A DNA stretch of 64,000 nt, from NCBI RefSeq assembly GCF_932526225.1, contig NC_064041.1:15658951-15722950 (forward strand), read 5' to 3'. The translations under genes and the position numbers were made by a program. A model generated the notes under the pieces. It was not told the origin of the DNA, made no database searches, and worked only from the letters and a program-made list of their open reading frames with translations. Of the stretch, positions 51,396 through 64,000 are shown in pieces; position 1 is the first letter of the stretch, and the number at the start of each line of letters is the position of its first letter. The DNA is from Nematostella vectensis. Lineage: Eukaryota > Cnidaria > Anthozoa > Actiniaria > Edwardsiidae.

Positions 51396-53397
51396 TTGTA
51401 CTAGTTGCTTGAATTGACCCTTGGCTATTTTTAGCTGAATTCCCCTCCCCCTCTAAAAAAGAAAATAATAATAATAATAGAACAAAACTAAAAAGAAAAC
51501 AAACACAACAGAGACCCCCACCAACAATTTTGATTTTTTTTACTTTCCTTTAAAAGGGGAGTGTCATGGTTAAGAGAATTGCAATAGCTCTGGAGCCCTG
51601 ACACAATGAATTTCAGTGAAATTCTAATACTGACTTATGAGCTTTAGGTACATGTGGGAGACTTCAAACAAAACAAAAAAAATGACCACAAACTGTCAAT
51701 TAACATAGTTTTCAATATAATATTGCATTTTATTTAATAAGGTATTCACAGCTTTTAAAAAGTTTAACTGTTTGTTGACACTTAAAAGCCTACAATAATC
51801 ACTGACTCCAGACATGCGCAGTACTATGTTGCTGCCCCTTTAAAGTAAAATACAGCTTTACTTAGTCAGCGTAGACAAAATTGCGGATTTTGTCAATATT
51901 CTAATATTTAGATGTTAATATTCTCCCCCCTTACGTATTTATTTCTATTTATTTTATGCTTTTCACATGATACCAAAACAGCGTCATTTTTCTTCGCTAA
52001 TTTGATGTCATGTACACAATAAAAGAGATGCGCCCGTGCGCATGGCGAGTCCCCAAGCGACCCAAGACGCCCAAATAGACCTCTATTTTTTGTCATCCAC
52101 AATCTCGGCGAGCTGTGCGTGGCGTAACCGTATTACAGGCCTGGGATCCTGGTTATTGTCCTCCCCATTAATGCGCGGGTTGGGATAACCTTGCAAGAGT
52201 GTTGTACAGCATATTCGCTCGGAAATATCGGTGCTTGGGGCCTTCGGGTTCTTTACAGCCTTCCGTAAAAGCCTTGTGCTGCCATACCGATTGGGTAATC
52301 CGTATGTATGGTTTCCGTTTTGTTCTTCAGACCGGGTTCGATCCCAGACCAATGGGCTTTGTTTTTTTTAATTCGTTTTTTTTTTCTTTGTGCTGGACCC
52401 CCTTAATCCTGATAGGTTTTGCGCAAAAATAATAAAAAAAAGTGAGTTTGCAAAATAAGCTTGCTAGATTTATTGATAATATGTATTCAATTTGTTCCTG
52501 GGAAGTTAACAAAAAACACAAAGCAAAGAGTTTGAGGAAGTAAACAAGTATGTAAACTTTAATGTTCTATTTGAAGGGGTGCATTTTGTACAGGGAAGCA
52601 TACATAGAATGCTTAACTGGTGGAAAGGGAAGAGGTAAACGTTTATTGAGCATAATTTCAACAATAGCAGGGGGAAGAGAGGGGCACGCTCTTAATACAA
52701 TATTGCAGTTGTTACCTATTATTAAATAAGTTTGTAACATGTCTTTGTTTATTAAGCAAGGTCTATTTCTGAGACAAGCAAACTCAAGTAAGGCTGTTGA
52801 AATAACAGGTGAGTGTTAAAAGAAAAACAATTATCTGATTAGAAAACTACTGTAGATTCCTTTGCACCAAAATAAGAACAAACTTCATTTTGTTTGTTAT
52901 TTATGAGGAACGAGATGTGCTCTACAAAGCCATAAAGAAATATGTATTGCTCATCTAAATTATACAAGTAAATAATAATATTAAAAAAGAACTACTGTAA
53001 GTATCTAGAGTGGTTTTCATTAACCCGTGAAACAAAGTGTGATAGTTAAACGGTAATAGTTAGTAAAACACAAAAAAGAACAATAGAATCAGATCACAAC
53101 AAAGTGTAATACGCTAAAGCGTAGTTCACGGGTTAATGAAGGTTTTGACATTTCAACCTTACATCCACATGAAAGTAATGCCTAATATCGAGTGCCCTAC
53201 AGTAAGTATTTTGCAGTCAAGTTGTTTTCTGTTAGTAGGTAAAAAATTATTCTATATAATAGTAATCATAGCTATGGTCACCATTTACACATATAGCCTT
53301 GTAACGAAAAGAAAGAAAAAATATATATATGCAGTCAAACAACAGAATTGCATGATAACCTTGAATATATTGAATAAAGGACTGCAAAAAACATCTT
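51396..53397 (+). repeat. Satellite unit 25
   Basis: 2002 bp. B box 52335-52345 followed by AGACCAATGGG as in units 12 and 15. The second hairpin has the AAGCGACC damage. Partner of unit 22 in the left part (CTCTGGAG). Confidence 0.97.
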
Positions 53398-55395
53398 TTG
53401 TACTAGTTGCTTGAATTGACCCTTGGCTATTTTTAGCTGAATTCCCCTCCCCCTCTAAAAAAAAAAATAATAATAATAATAGAACAAAACTAAAAAGAAA
53501 ACAAACACAACAGAGACCCCCACCAACAATTTTAATTTTTTTACTTTTTTTTAAAAGGGGAGTGTCATGGTTAAGAGATTTGCAATAGCTCTAGAGCCCT
53601 GACACAATGAACTTCAGTGAAATTCTAATACTGACTTATGAGCTTTTGGTACATGTGGTAGACTTGAAACAAAACAAAAAAAATGACCACAAACTGTCAA
53701 TTAACATAGTTTTCAATATAATATTGCATATTATTTAATAAGGTATTCACAGCTTTTAAAAAGGTCAACTGTTTGTTGACACTTAAAAGCCTACAATAAT
53801 CACTGACTCCAGACATGCGCAGTACTATGTTGCTGCCCCTTTAAAGTAAAATACAGCTTTACTTAGTCAGCGTAGACAAAATTGCGGATTTTGTCAATAT
53901 TCTAATATGGAGATGTCAATATTCTCCCCCCTTACGTCTTTATTTCTATTTATTTTATGATTTTCACATAATACCAAAACAGCGTCTTTTTTCTTCGCTA
54001 ATTTGATGTCATGTACACAATAAAAGAGATGCGCCCGTGCGCATGGCGAGTCCCCAAGGGACCCAAGACGCCCAAATAGACCTCTATTTTTTGTCATCCA
54101 CAATCTCGGCGAGCTGTGCGTGGCGTAACCGTATTACAGGCCTGGGATCCTGGTTATTGTCCTCCATATTAATGCGCGGGCTGGGATAACCTTGCAAGAG
54201 TGTTGTACAGCATATTCGCTCGGAAATATCGGTGCTTGGGGCCTTCGGGTTCTTTACAGCCTTCCGTAAAAGCCTTGTGCTGCCATACCGATTGGGTAAT
54301 CCGTATGTATGGTTTCCGTTTTGTTCTTCAGACCGGGTTCGATCCCAGGCCAATGGGCCTTTTTTTTTAATTCGTTTTTTTTTCTTTGTGCTGGACCCCC
54401 TTAATCCTGATAGGTTTTGCGCAAAAATAATAAAAAAAAGTGAGTTTGCAAAATAAGCTTGCTAGATTTATTGATTATATGTATTCAATTTGTTCCTAGG
54501 AAGTTAACAAAAACACAAAGCAAAGAGTTTGAGGAAAAAAACAAGTATGTGAACTTTAATATTCTATTTGAAGGGGTGCATTTTGTACAGGGAAGCATAC
54601 ATAGAATGCTTAACTGGTGGAGAGGGGAGAGGTAACAGTTTATTGAGCATAATGTCAACAATAGCAGGGGGAAGGGAGGGGCACTCTCTTCATACAATAT
54701 TGCAGTTGTTACCTATTATTAAATAAGTTTGTTATATATATTTGTTTATTAAGCAAGGTCTATTTCTGAGACAAGCAAACTCAAGTAAGGCTGTTGAAAT
54801 AACAGGTGAGTGTTAAAAAAAAAAACAATTATCTGATTAGAAAACTAATGTAGATTCCTTTGCACCAAATAAGAACAAACTTCATTTTGTTTGTTATTTA
54901 TGAGGAACGAGATGAGCTCTACAAGGCCTAGAAGAAATATGTATTGCTCGTCTTAATTATACAAGTAAATAATAATATTAAAAAAGAATTACTGTAAGTA
55001 ATTAGAGTGGTTTTCATTAACCCGTGAAACAAAGTGTGATAGTTAAACGGTAATAGTTAGTAAAACACAAAAAAGAACAATAGAATCAGATCACAACAAA
55101 GTGTAATACGCTAAAGCGTAGTTCACGGGTTAATAAAGGTTTTGACATTTCAACCTTACATCCACATGAAAGTAATGCCTAATATCGAGTGCCCTACAGT
55201 AAGTGTTTTGCAGTCAAGTTGTTTTCTGTTAGTAGGTAAAAAATTATTCTATATAATAGTAATCATAGCTATGGTCACCACTTACACATATAGCCTTGTA
55301 ATGAAAAGAAAGAAAAAATATATATATGCAGTCAAACAACAGAATTGCATGATAACCTTGAATATATTGAATAAAGGACTGCAAAAAAACATCTT
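53398..55395 (+). repeat. Satellite unit 26
   Basis: 1998 bp. B box 54336-54346. Private core changes CCTCCATATTAATG and GCGGGCTGGG. GAGGAAAAAAACAAG replaces GAGGAAGTAAACAAG downstream. Confidence 0.97.
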
Positions 55396-57399
55396 TTGTA
55401 CTAGTTGCTTGAATTGACCCTTGGCTATTTTTAGCTGAATTCCCCTCCCCCTCTAAAAAAGAAAATAATAATAATAATAATAGAACAAAACTAAAAAGAA
55501 AACAAACACAACAGAGACCCCCACCAACAATTTTGATTTTTTTTACTTTCCTTTAAAAGCGGAGTGTCATGGTTAAGAGATTTGCAATAGCTCTGGAGCC
55601 CTGACACAATGAACTTCAGTGAAATTCTAATACTGACTTATGAGCTTTTGGTACATGTGGGAGACTTGAAACAAAACAAAAAAAATGACCACAAACTGTC
55701 AATTAACATAGTTTTCAATATAATATTGCATATTATTTAATAAGGTATTGACAGCTTTTAAAAAGTTCAACTGTTTGTTGACACTTAAAAGCCTACAATA
55801 ATCACTGACTCCAGACATGCGCAGTACTATGTTGCTGCCCCTTTAAAGTAAAATACAGCTTTACTTAGTCAGCGTAGACAAAATTGCGGATTTTGTCAAT
55901 ATTCTAATATGAAGATGTTAATATTCTCCCCCCTTACGTATTTATTTCTATTTATTTTATGATTTTCACATGATACCAAAACAGCGTCATTTTTCTTCGC
56001 TAATTTGATGTCATGTACACAATAAAAGAGATGCGCCCGTGCGCATGGCGAGTCCCCAAGGGACCCAAGACGCCCAAATAGACCTCTATTTTTTGTCATC
56101 TACAATCTCGGCGAGCTGTGCGTGGCGTAACCGTATTACAGGCCTGGGATCCTGGTTTTTGTCCTCCCCATTAATGCGCGGGTTGGGATAACCTTGCAAG
56201 AGTGTTGTACAGCATATTCGCTCGGAAATATCGGTGCTTGGGGCCTTCGGGTTCTTTACAGCCTTCCGTAAAAGCCTTGTGCTGCCATACCGATTGGGTA
56301 ATCCGTATGTATGGTTTCCGTTTTGTTCTTCAGACCGGGTTCGATCCCAGGCCAATGGGCTTTTTTTTTAGTTCGTTTTTTTTCTTTGTGCTGGACCCCC
56401 TTAATTCTGATAGGTTTTGCGCACAAATAATAAAAAAAAGTGAGTTTGCAAAATAAGCTTGCTAGATTTATTGATTATATGTATTCAATTTGTTCCTGGG
56501 AAGTTAACAAAAAACACAAAGCAAAGAGTTTGAGGAAGTAAACAAGTATGTGAACTTTAATGTTCTATTTGAAGGGGTGCATTTTGTACAAAGAAGCATT
56601 CATAGAATGCTTAACTGGTGGAGAGGGAAGAGGTAAAAGTTTATTGAGCATAATTTCAACAATAGCATGTGGAAGAGAGGGGCACGCTCTTAATACAATA
56701 TTGCAGTTGTTACCTATTATTAAATAAGTTTGTAACATGTCTTTGTTTATTAAGCAAGGTCTATTTCTGAGACAAGCAAACTCAAGTAAGGCTGTTGAAA
56801 TAACAGGTGAGTGTAAAAACAAAACAATTATCTGATTAGAAAACTACTGTAGATTCCTTTGCACCAAAATAAGAACAAACTTCATTTTGTTTGTTATTTA
56901 TGAGGAACGAGATGAGCTCTACAAAGCCATAAAGAAATATGTATTGCTCATCTAAATTATACAAGTAAATAATAATATTAAAAAAGAACTACTGTAAGTA
57001 TCTAGAGTGGTTTTCATTAACCCGTGAAACAAAGTGTGATAGTTAAACGGTAATAGTTAGTAAAACACAAAAAAGTACAATAGAATCAGATCACCACAAA
57101 GTGTAATACGCTAAAGCGTAGGTCACGGGTTAATAAAGGTTTTGACATTTCAACCTTACATCCACATGAAAGTAATGCCTAATATCGAGTGCCCTACAGT
57201 AAGTGTTTTGCAGTCAAGTTGTTTTCTGTTAGTAGGTAAAAAATATTCTAAATAATAGTAATCATAGCTATGGTCACCACCTACACATATAGAACTTGTA
57301 ATGAAAAGAAAGAAAACAAATATATATATATGCAGTCAAACAACAGAATTGCATGATAACCTTGAATATATTGAATAAAGGACTGCAAAAAAACATCTT
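55396..57399 (+). repeat. Satellite unit 27
   Basis: 2004 bp. B box 56338-56348. It has one extra TAA in the TAA block near 55470. The 3' half again has the GGGTTAATAAAGG variant seen in units 13 and 16. Confidence 0.97.
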
Positions 57400-59397
57400 T
57401 TGTACTAGTTGCTTGAATTGACCCTTGGCTATTTTTAGCTGAATTCCCCTCCCCCTCTAAAAAAGAAAATAATAATATAATAGAACAAAACTAAAAAGAA
57501 AACAAACACAGCAGAGACCCCCACCAACAATTTTGATTTTTTTTTACTTTCCTTTAAAGGGGGAGTGTCATGTTTAGGAGATTTGCAAGAGCTCTAGAGC
57601 CCTGACACAATGAACTTCAGTGAAATTCTAATACAGACTTATGAGCTTTTGGTACATGTGGGAGACTTTAAACAAAACAAAAAAAATGACCACAAACTGT
57701 CAATTAACATAGTTTTCAATATAATATTGCATATTATTTAATAAGGTATTCACAGCTTTTAAAAAGGTCAACTGTTTGTTGACACTTAAAAGCCTACAAT
57801 AATCACTGACTCCAGACATGCGCAGTACTATGTTGCTGCCCCTTTAAAGTAAAATACAGCTTTACTTAGTCAGCGTAGACAAAATTGCGGATTTTGTCAA
57901 TATTCTAATATGAAGATGTCAATATTCTCCCCCCTTACGTCTTTATTTCTATTTATTTTATGCTTTTCACATGATACCAAAACAGCGTCTTTTTCCTTCG
58001 CTAATTTGATGTCATGTACACAATAAAAGAGATGCGCCCGTGCGCATGGCGAGTCCCCAAGGGACCCAAGACGCCCAATAAACCTCTATTTTTTGTCATC
58101 CACAATCTCGGCGAGCTGTGCGTGGCGTAACCGTATTACAGGCCTGGGATCCTGGTTATTGTCCTCCAAATTAATGCGCGGGTTGGGATAACCTTGCAAG
58201 AGTGTTGTACAGCATATTCGCTCGGAAATATCGGTGCTTGGGGCCTTCGGGTTCTTTACAGCCTTCCGTAAAAGCCTTGTGCTGCCATACCGATTGGGTA
58301 ATCCGTATGTGTGGTTTCCGTTTTGTTCTTTAGACCGGGTTCGATCCCAGGCCAATGGGCCTTTTTTTTTAATTCGTTTTTTTTTCTTTGTGCTGGACCC
58401 CCTTAATCCTGATAGGTTTTGCGCAAAAATAATAAAAAAAAGTGAGTGTGCAAAATAAGCTTGCTAGATGTATTGATTATATGTATTCAATTTGTTTCTA
58501 GGAAGTTAACAAAAACACAAAGCAAAGAGTTTGAGGAAGTAAACAAGTATGTGAACTTTAATATTCTATTTGAAGGGGCGCATTTTGTACAGGGAAGCAT
58601 ACATAAAATGCTTAACTGGTGGAGAGGGGAGAGGTAACAGTTTATTGAGCATAATGTCAACAATAGCAGGGGGAAGGGAGGGGCACTCTCTTCATACAAT
58701 ATTGCAGTTGTTACCTATTATTAAATAAGTTTGTTATATATATTTGTTTATTAAGCAAGGTCTATTTCTGAGACAAGCAAACTCAAGTAAGAGCTGTTGA
58801 AATAACAGGTGAGTGTTTAAAAAAAACAATTATCTGATTAGAAAACTAATGTAGATTCCTTTGCACCAAATAAGAACAAACTTCATTTTTTTTGTTATTT
58901 ATGAGGAACGAGATGAGCTCTACAAGGCCAAGAAGAAATATGTATTGCTCGTCTAAATTATACAAGTAAATAATAATATTGAAAAAGAATTACTGTAAGT
59001 AATTAGAGTGGTTTTCATTAACCCGTGAAACAAAGTGTGATAGTTAAACGGTAATAGTTAGTAAAACACAAAAAAGAACAATAGAATCAGATCACAACAA
59101 AGTGTAATACGCTAAAGCGTAGTTCACGGGTTAATGAAGGTTTTGACATTTCAACCTCACATCCACATGAAAGTAATGCCTAATATCGAGTGCCCTACAG
59201 TAAGTGTTTTGCAGTCAAGTTGTTTTCTGTTAGTAGGTAAAAATTTATTCTATATAATAGTAATCATAGCTATGGTCACCACTTACACATATAGAACTTG
59301 TAATGAAAAGAAAGAAAAAATATATATATGCAGTCAAACAACAGAATTGCATGATAACCTTGAATATATTGAATAAAGGACTGCAAGAAAACATCTT
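57400..59397 (+). repeat. Satellite unit 28
   Basis: 1998 bp. B box 58338-58348. One base is missing after the second hairpin (CGCCCAATAAACC), and CCTCCAAATT is private. The left part has the CAGACTTATG variant of units 15 and 18. Confidence 0.97.
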
Positions 59398-61398
59398 TTG
59401 TACTAGTTGCTTGAATTGACCCTTGGCTATTTTTAGCTGAATTTCCCTCCCCCTCTAAAAAAGAAAATAATAATAATAATAGAACAAAACTAAAAAGAAA
59501 ACAAACACAACAGAGACCCCCACCAACAATTTTGATTTTTTTTTACTTTCCTTTAAAGGGGGAGTGTCATGTTTAGGAGATTTGCAATAGCTCTAGAGCC
59601 CTGACACAATGAACTTCAGTGAAATTTTAATACTGACTTATGAGCTTTTGGTACATGTGGGAGACTTTGAACAAAAAAAAAAAATGACCACAAACTGTCC
59701 ATTAACATTGTTTTCAATATAATATTGCATATTATTTAATAAGGTATTGACAGCTTTTAAAAAGTTCAACTGTTTGTAGACACTTAAAAGCCTACAATAA
59801 ACACTGACTCCAGACATGCGCAGTACTATGTTGCTGCCCCTTTAAAGTAAAATACAGCTTTACTTAGTCAGCGTAGACAAAATTGCGGATTTTGTCAATA
59901 TTCTAATATGAAGATGTCAATATTCTCCCAACTTACGTCTTTATTTCTATTTATTTTATGCTTTTCACATGATACCAAAACAGCGTCATTTTTCTTCGCT
60001 AATTTGATGTCATGTACACAATAAAAGAGATGCGCCCGTGCGCATGGCGAGTCCCCATGGGACCCAAGACGCCCAAATAGACCTCTATTTTTTGTCATCC
60101 ACAATCTCGGCGAGCTGTGCGTGGCGTAACCGTATTACAGGCCTGGGATCCTGGTTATTGTCCTCCCCATTAATGCGCGGGTTGGGATAGCCTTGCAAGA
60201 GTGTTGTACAGCATATTCGCTCGGAAATATCGGTGCTTGGGGCCTTCGGGTTCTTTACAGCCTTCCGTAAAAGCCTTGTGCTGCCATACCGATTGGGTAA
60301 TCCGTATGTATGGTTTCCGTTTTGTTCTTCAGACCGGGTTCGATCCCAGGCCAATGGGCTTCTTGTTTTAGTTCGTTTTTTTTCTTTGTGCTGGACCCCC
60401 TTAATTCTGATAGGTTTTGCGCACAAATAATAAAAAAACTGAGTTTGCAAAATAAGCTTGCTAGATTTATTGATTATATGTATTCAATTTGTTCTTGGGA
60501 AGTTAACAAAAAAACACAAAGCAAAGAGTTTGAGGAAGTAAACATGTATATGAACTTTAATGTTCTATTTGAATGGGTGCATTTTGTACAGGGAAGCATA
60601 CATAGAATGCTTAACTGGTGGAGAGGGAAGAGGTAAAAGTTTATTGAGCATAATTTCAACAATAGCAGGGGGAAGAGAGGGGCACTCCCTTCATACAATA
60701 TTGCAGTTGTTACCTATTATTAAATAAGTTTGTAACATGTCTTTGTTTATTAAGCAAGGTCTATTTCTGAGACAAGCAAACTCAAGTAAGGCTGTTGAAA
60801 TAACAGGTGAGTGTTAAAAGAAAAACAATTATCTGATTAGAAAACTAATGTAGATTCCTTTGCACCAAAATAAGAACAAACTTCATTTTGTTTGTTATTT
60901 ATGAGGAACGAGATGAGCTCTACAAAGCCATAAAGAAATATGTATTGCTCATCTAAATTATACAAGTAAATAATAATATTAAAAAAGAACTACTGTAAGT
61001 ATCTAGAGTGGTTTTCATTAACCCGTGAAACAAAGTGTGATAGTTAAACGGTAATAGTTAGTAAAACACAAAAAAGTACAATAGAATCAGATCACCACAA
61101 AGTGTAATACGCTAAAGGGTAGTTCACGGGTTAATGAAGGTTTTGACATTTCAACCTTACATCCACATGAAAGTAATGCCTAATATCGAGTGCCCTACAG
61201 TAAGTGTTTTGCAGTCAAGTTGTTTTCTGTTAGTAGGTAAAAAAATATTCTAAATAATAGTAATCATAGCTATGGTCACCACTTACACATATAGCCTTGT
61301 AATGAAAAGAAAGAAAAAAAATATATATATGCAGTCAAACAACAGAATTGCATGATAACCTTGAATATGTTGAATAAAGGACTGCAAAAAAACATCTT
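59398..61398 (+). repeat. Satellite unit 29
   Basis: 2001 bp. B box 60337-60347. The T run is destroyed (GGGCTTCTTGTTTTAG), leaving at most four consecutive T. The second hairpin loop is CAT instead of CAA. The palindrome inside the MITE is broken (AAAGGGTAG). Confidence 0.97.
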
Positions 61399-63396
61399 TT
61401 GTACTAGTTGCTTGAATTGACCCTTGGCTATTTTTAGCTGAATTCCCCTCCCCCTCTAAAAAAGAAAATAATAATATAATAGAACAAAACTAAAAAGAAA
61501 ACAAACACAGCAGAGACCCCCACCAACAATTTTGATTTTTTTTTACTTTCCTTTAAAGGGGAGTGTCATGTTTAGGAGATTTGCAAGAGCTCTAGAGCCC
61601 TGACACAATGAACTTCAGTGAAATTCTAATACTGACTTATGAGCTTTTGGTACATGTGGGAGACTTTAAACAAAACAAAAAAAAATGACCACAAACTGTC
61701 CATTAACATAGTTTTCAATATAATATTGCATATTATTTAATAAGGTATTGACAGCTTTTAAAAAGTTCAACTGTTTGTAGACACGTAAAAGCCTACAATA
61801 AACACTGACTCCAGACATGCGCAGTACTATGTTGCTGCCCCTTTAAAGTAAAATACAGCTTTACTTAGTCAGCGTAGACAAAATTGCGGATTTTGTCAAT
61901 ATTCTAATATGAAGATGTCAATATTCTCCCCCCTTACGTCTTTATTTCTATTTATTTTATGCTTTTCACATGATACCAAAACAGCGTCATTTTTCTTCGC
62001 TAATTTGATGTCATGTACACAATAAAAGAGATGCGCCCGTGCGCATGGCGAGTCCCCAAGGGACCCAAGACGCCCAAATAGACCTCTATTTTTTGTCATC
62101 CACAATCTCGGCGAGCTGTGCGTGGCGTAACCGTATTACAGGCCTGGGATCCTGGTTATTGTCCTCCCCATTAATGCGCGGGTTGGGATAACCTTGCAAG
62201 AGTGTTGTACAGCATATTCGCTCGGAAATATCGGTGCTTGGGGCCTTCGGGTTCTTTACAGCCTTCCGTAAAAGCCTTGTGCTGCCATACCGATTGGGTA
62301 ATCCGTATGTATGTTTTCCGTTTTGTTCTTCAGACCGGGTTCGATCCCAGGCCAATGGGCCTTTTTTTTAATTCGTTTTTTTTCTCTGTGCTGGACCCTC
62401 TTAATCCTGATAGGTTTTGCGCAAAAATAATAAAAAAAAGTGAGTTTGCAAAATAAGCTTGCTAGATTTATTGATTATATGTATTCAATTTGTTCCTAGG
62501 AAGTTAACAAAAAACACAAAGCAAAGAGTTTGAGGAAGTAAACAAGTATGTGAACTTTAATGTTCTATTTGAAGGGGTGCATTTTGTACAGGGAAGCATA
62601 CATAGAATGCTTAACTGGTGGAGAGGGAAGAGGTAAAAGTTTATTGAGCATAATTTCAACAATAGCAGGGGGAAGAGAGGGGCACTCTCTTCATACAATA
62701 TTGCAGTTGTTACCTATTATTAAATAAGTTTGTAACATGTCTTTGTTTATTAAGCAAGGTCTATTTCTGAGACAAGCAAACTCAAGTAAGGCTGTTGAAA
62801 TAACAGGTTAGTGTTAAAAGAAAAACAATTATCTGATTAGAAAACTACTGTAGATTCCTTTGCACCAAAATAAGAACAAACTTCATTTTGTTTGCTATTT
62901 ATGAGGAACGAGATGAGCTCTACAAAGCCATAAAGAAATATGTATTGCTCATCTAAATTATACAAGTAAATAATAATATTAAAAAAGAACTACTGTAAGT
63001 ATCTAGAGTGGTTTTCATTAACCCGTGAAACAAAGTGTGATAGTTAAACGGTAATAGTTAGTAAAACACAAAAAAGTACAATAGAATCAGATCACAACAA
63101 AGTGTAATACGCTAAAGCGTAGTTTACGGGTTAATAAAGGTTTTGACATTTCAACCTTACATCCACATGAAAGTAATGCCTAATATCGAGTGCCCTACAG
63201 TAAGTGTCTTGCAGTCAAGTTGTTTTCTGTTAGTAGGTAAAAAATTATTCTATATAATAGTAATCATAGCTATGGTCACCACTTACACATATAGCCTTGT
63301 AATAAAAAGAAAGAAAAAATATATATATGCAGTCAAACAACAGAATTGCATGATAACCTTGAATATATTGAATAAAGGACTGCAAAAAAACATCTT
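61399..63396 (+). repeat. Satellite unit 30
   Basis: 1998 bp. B box 62338-62348. One G is lost from the usual GGGGGAGTG block after the poly-T tract. Confidence 0.97.
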
Positions 63397-64000
63397 TTGA
63401 ACTAGTTGCTTGAATTGACCCTTGGCTATTTTTAGCTGAATTCCCCTCCCCCTCTAAAAAAGAAAATAATAATAATAATAGAACAAAACTAAAAAGAAAA
63501 CAAACACAACAGAGACCCCCACCAACAATTTTGATTTTTTTTACTTTCCTTTAAAAGAGGAGTGTCATGGTTAAGAGATTTGCAATAGCTCTAGAGCCCT
63601 GACACAATGAACTTCAGTGAAATTCTAATACTGACTTATGAGCTTTAGGTACATGTGGGAGACTTTAAACAAAACAAAAAAAATGACCCCAAACTGTCAA
63701 TTAACATAGTTTTCAATATAATATTGCATATTATTTAATAAGGTATTCACAGCTTTTAAAAAGTTCAACTGTTTGTTGACACTTAAAAGCCTACAATAAT
63801 CACTGACTCCAGACATGCGCAGTACTATGTTGCTGCCCCTTTAAAGTAAAATACAGCTTTACTTAGTCAGCGTAGACAAAATTGCGGATTTTGTCAATAT
63901 TCTAATATGAAGATGTTAATATTCTCCCCCCTTACGTATTTATTTCTATTTATTTTATGCTTTTCACATGATACCAAAACAGCGTCATTTTTCTTCGCTA
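63397..64000 (+). repeat. Satellite unit 31, cut by the window edge
   Basis: Only the first 604 bp are present. The unit landmark is altered (TTGAACTAG). The window ends in CTTCGCTA, just before the RNA core, so the core cannot be assessed. Confidence 0.95.

Larger units (their letters stand above)
1..64000 (+). repeat. Head-to-tail satellite array, ~2.0-kb unit, 31 unit starts
   Basis: The same landmark (TTGTACTAGTTGCTTGAATT) recurs at 1, 2002, 3999, 5996, 7995, 9994 and so on to 63397, always on the + strand and about 2000 bp apart. Units differ by scattered substitutions, short A/T-run length changes and a TAA-repeat difference (TAATAATAATAATAG versus TAATAATATAATAG). Only two units break the spacing: unit 19 (1324 bp, internal deletion) and unit 20 (6060 bp, transposon insertion). 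Both window edges lie inside the array, so its full extent is unknown. Short recurrent open frames on both strands look like passengers of the repeat. Centromeric, subtelomeric or other heterochromatic location is possible but cannot be told from the sequence. Confidence 0.98.

Noticed and set aside
1-64000. CRISPR array or prokaryotic operon structure
   Set aside because: Repeats are 2 kb and contiguous with no spacers, and there are no prokaryote-like genes or ribosome binding sites.
1-64000. The array as an assembly duplication artefact
   Set aside because: Every unit has private substitutions, lengths differ, and one deletion and one insertion are unique. The exact copy number could still be wrong.

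Overview
This window is almost entirely one eukaryotic satellite array. A unit of about 2.0 kb is repeated head to tail from base 1 to base 64000: 30 complete unit starts plus a partial one at the right edge, all in the same orientation. Typical units are 1996-2008 bp. No ordinary protein gene, rRNA or canonical tRNA is visible in the array. The AT-rich, gene-free satellite, TTAA-flanked DNA transposons and a fragment of an animal-type zinc-finger protein suggest an invertebrate animal nuclear genome. A cnidarian would fit, but the sequence does not prove it.

Each unit has a CpG-rich core of about 340 bp near its 630-970 position, set in AT-rich DNA. The core holds, in order: an AATAAAAG box, two GC-rich hairpins, a sequence fitting the RNA polymerase III A box, a B box (GGTTCGATCCC) 215 bp further on, and a T run 12 bp after the B box. 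The 3' end also fits the T-arm and acceptor geometry of a tRNA. I read this as a candidate Pol III-transcribed structured RNA, or the relic of one, repeated in 29 units. I do not recognise the RNA family. In its 3' half each unit carries a fixed 109-bp element with CCCGTGAA-type inverted ends flanked by TTAA, which looks like an old piggyBac-type MITE.

Layout: units 1-18 (1-36016) are regular, and units 12-15 against 15-18 show a three-unit higher-order repeat of about 6.0 kb. Unit 19 (36017-37340) has lost 679 bp, including the whole RNA core. Unit 20 (37341-43400) is split by a 4055-bp DNA transposon (38506-42560) with inverted ends of about 558 bp and a TTAA target duplication. Units 21-30 (43401-63396) are regular again, with a second three-unit repeat linking units 20-22 to 23-25. 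Unit 31 is cut by the window end.

The 4-kb insertion is the only stretch with real coding texture. It carries a frameshifted zinc-finger gene fragment (40154-40499), a 72-75 bp minisatellite, three long G runs, and a 3'-terminal-exon-like open frame without a start codon (40965-41348) that ends in a SAP-like helix pair. No transposase is visible, so it is best read as a non-autonomous element that has captured host gene pieces.
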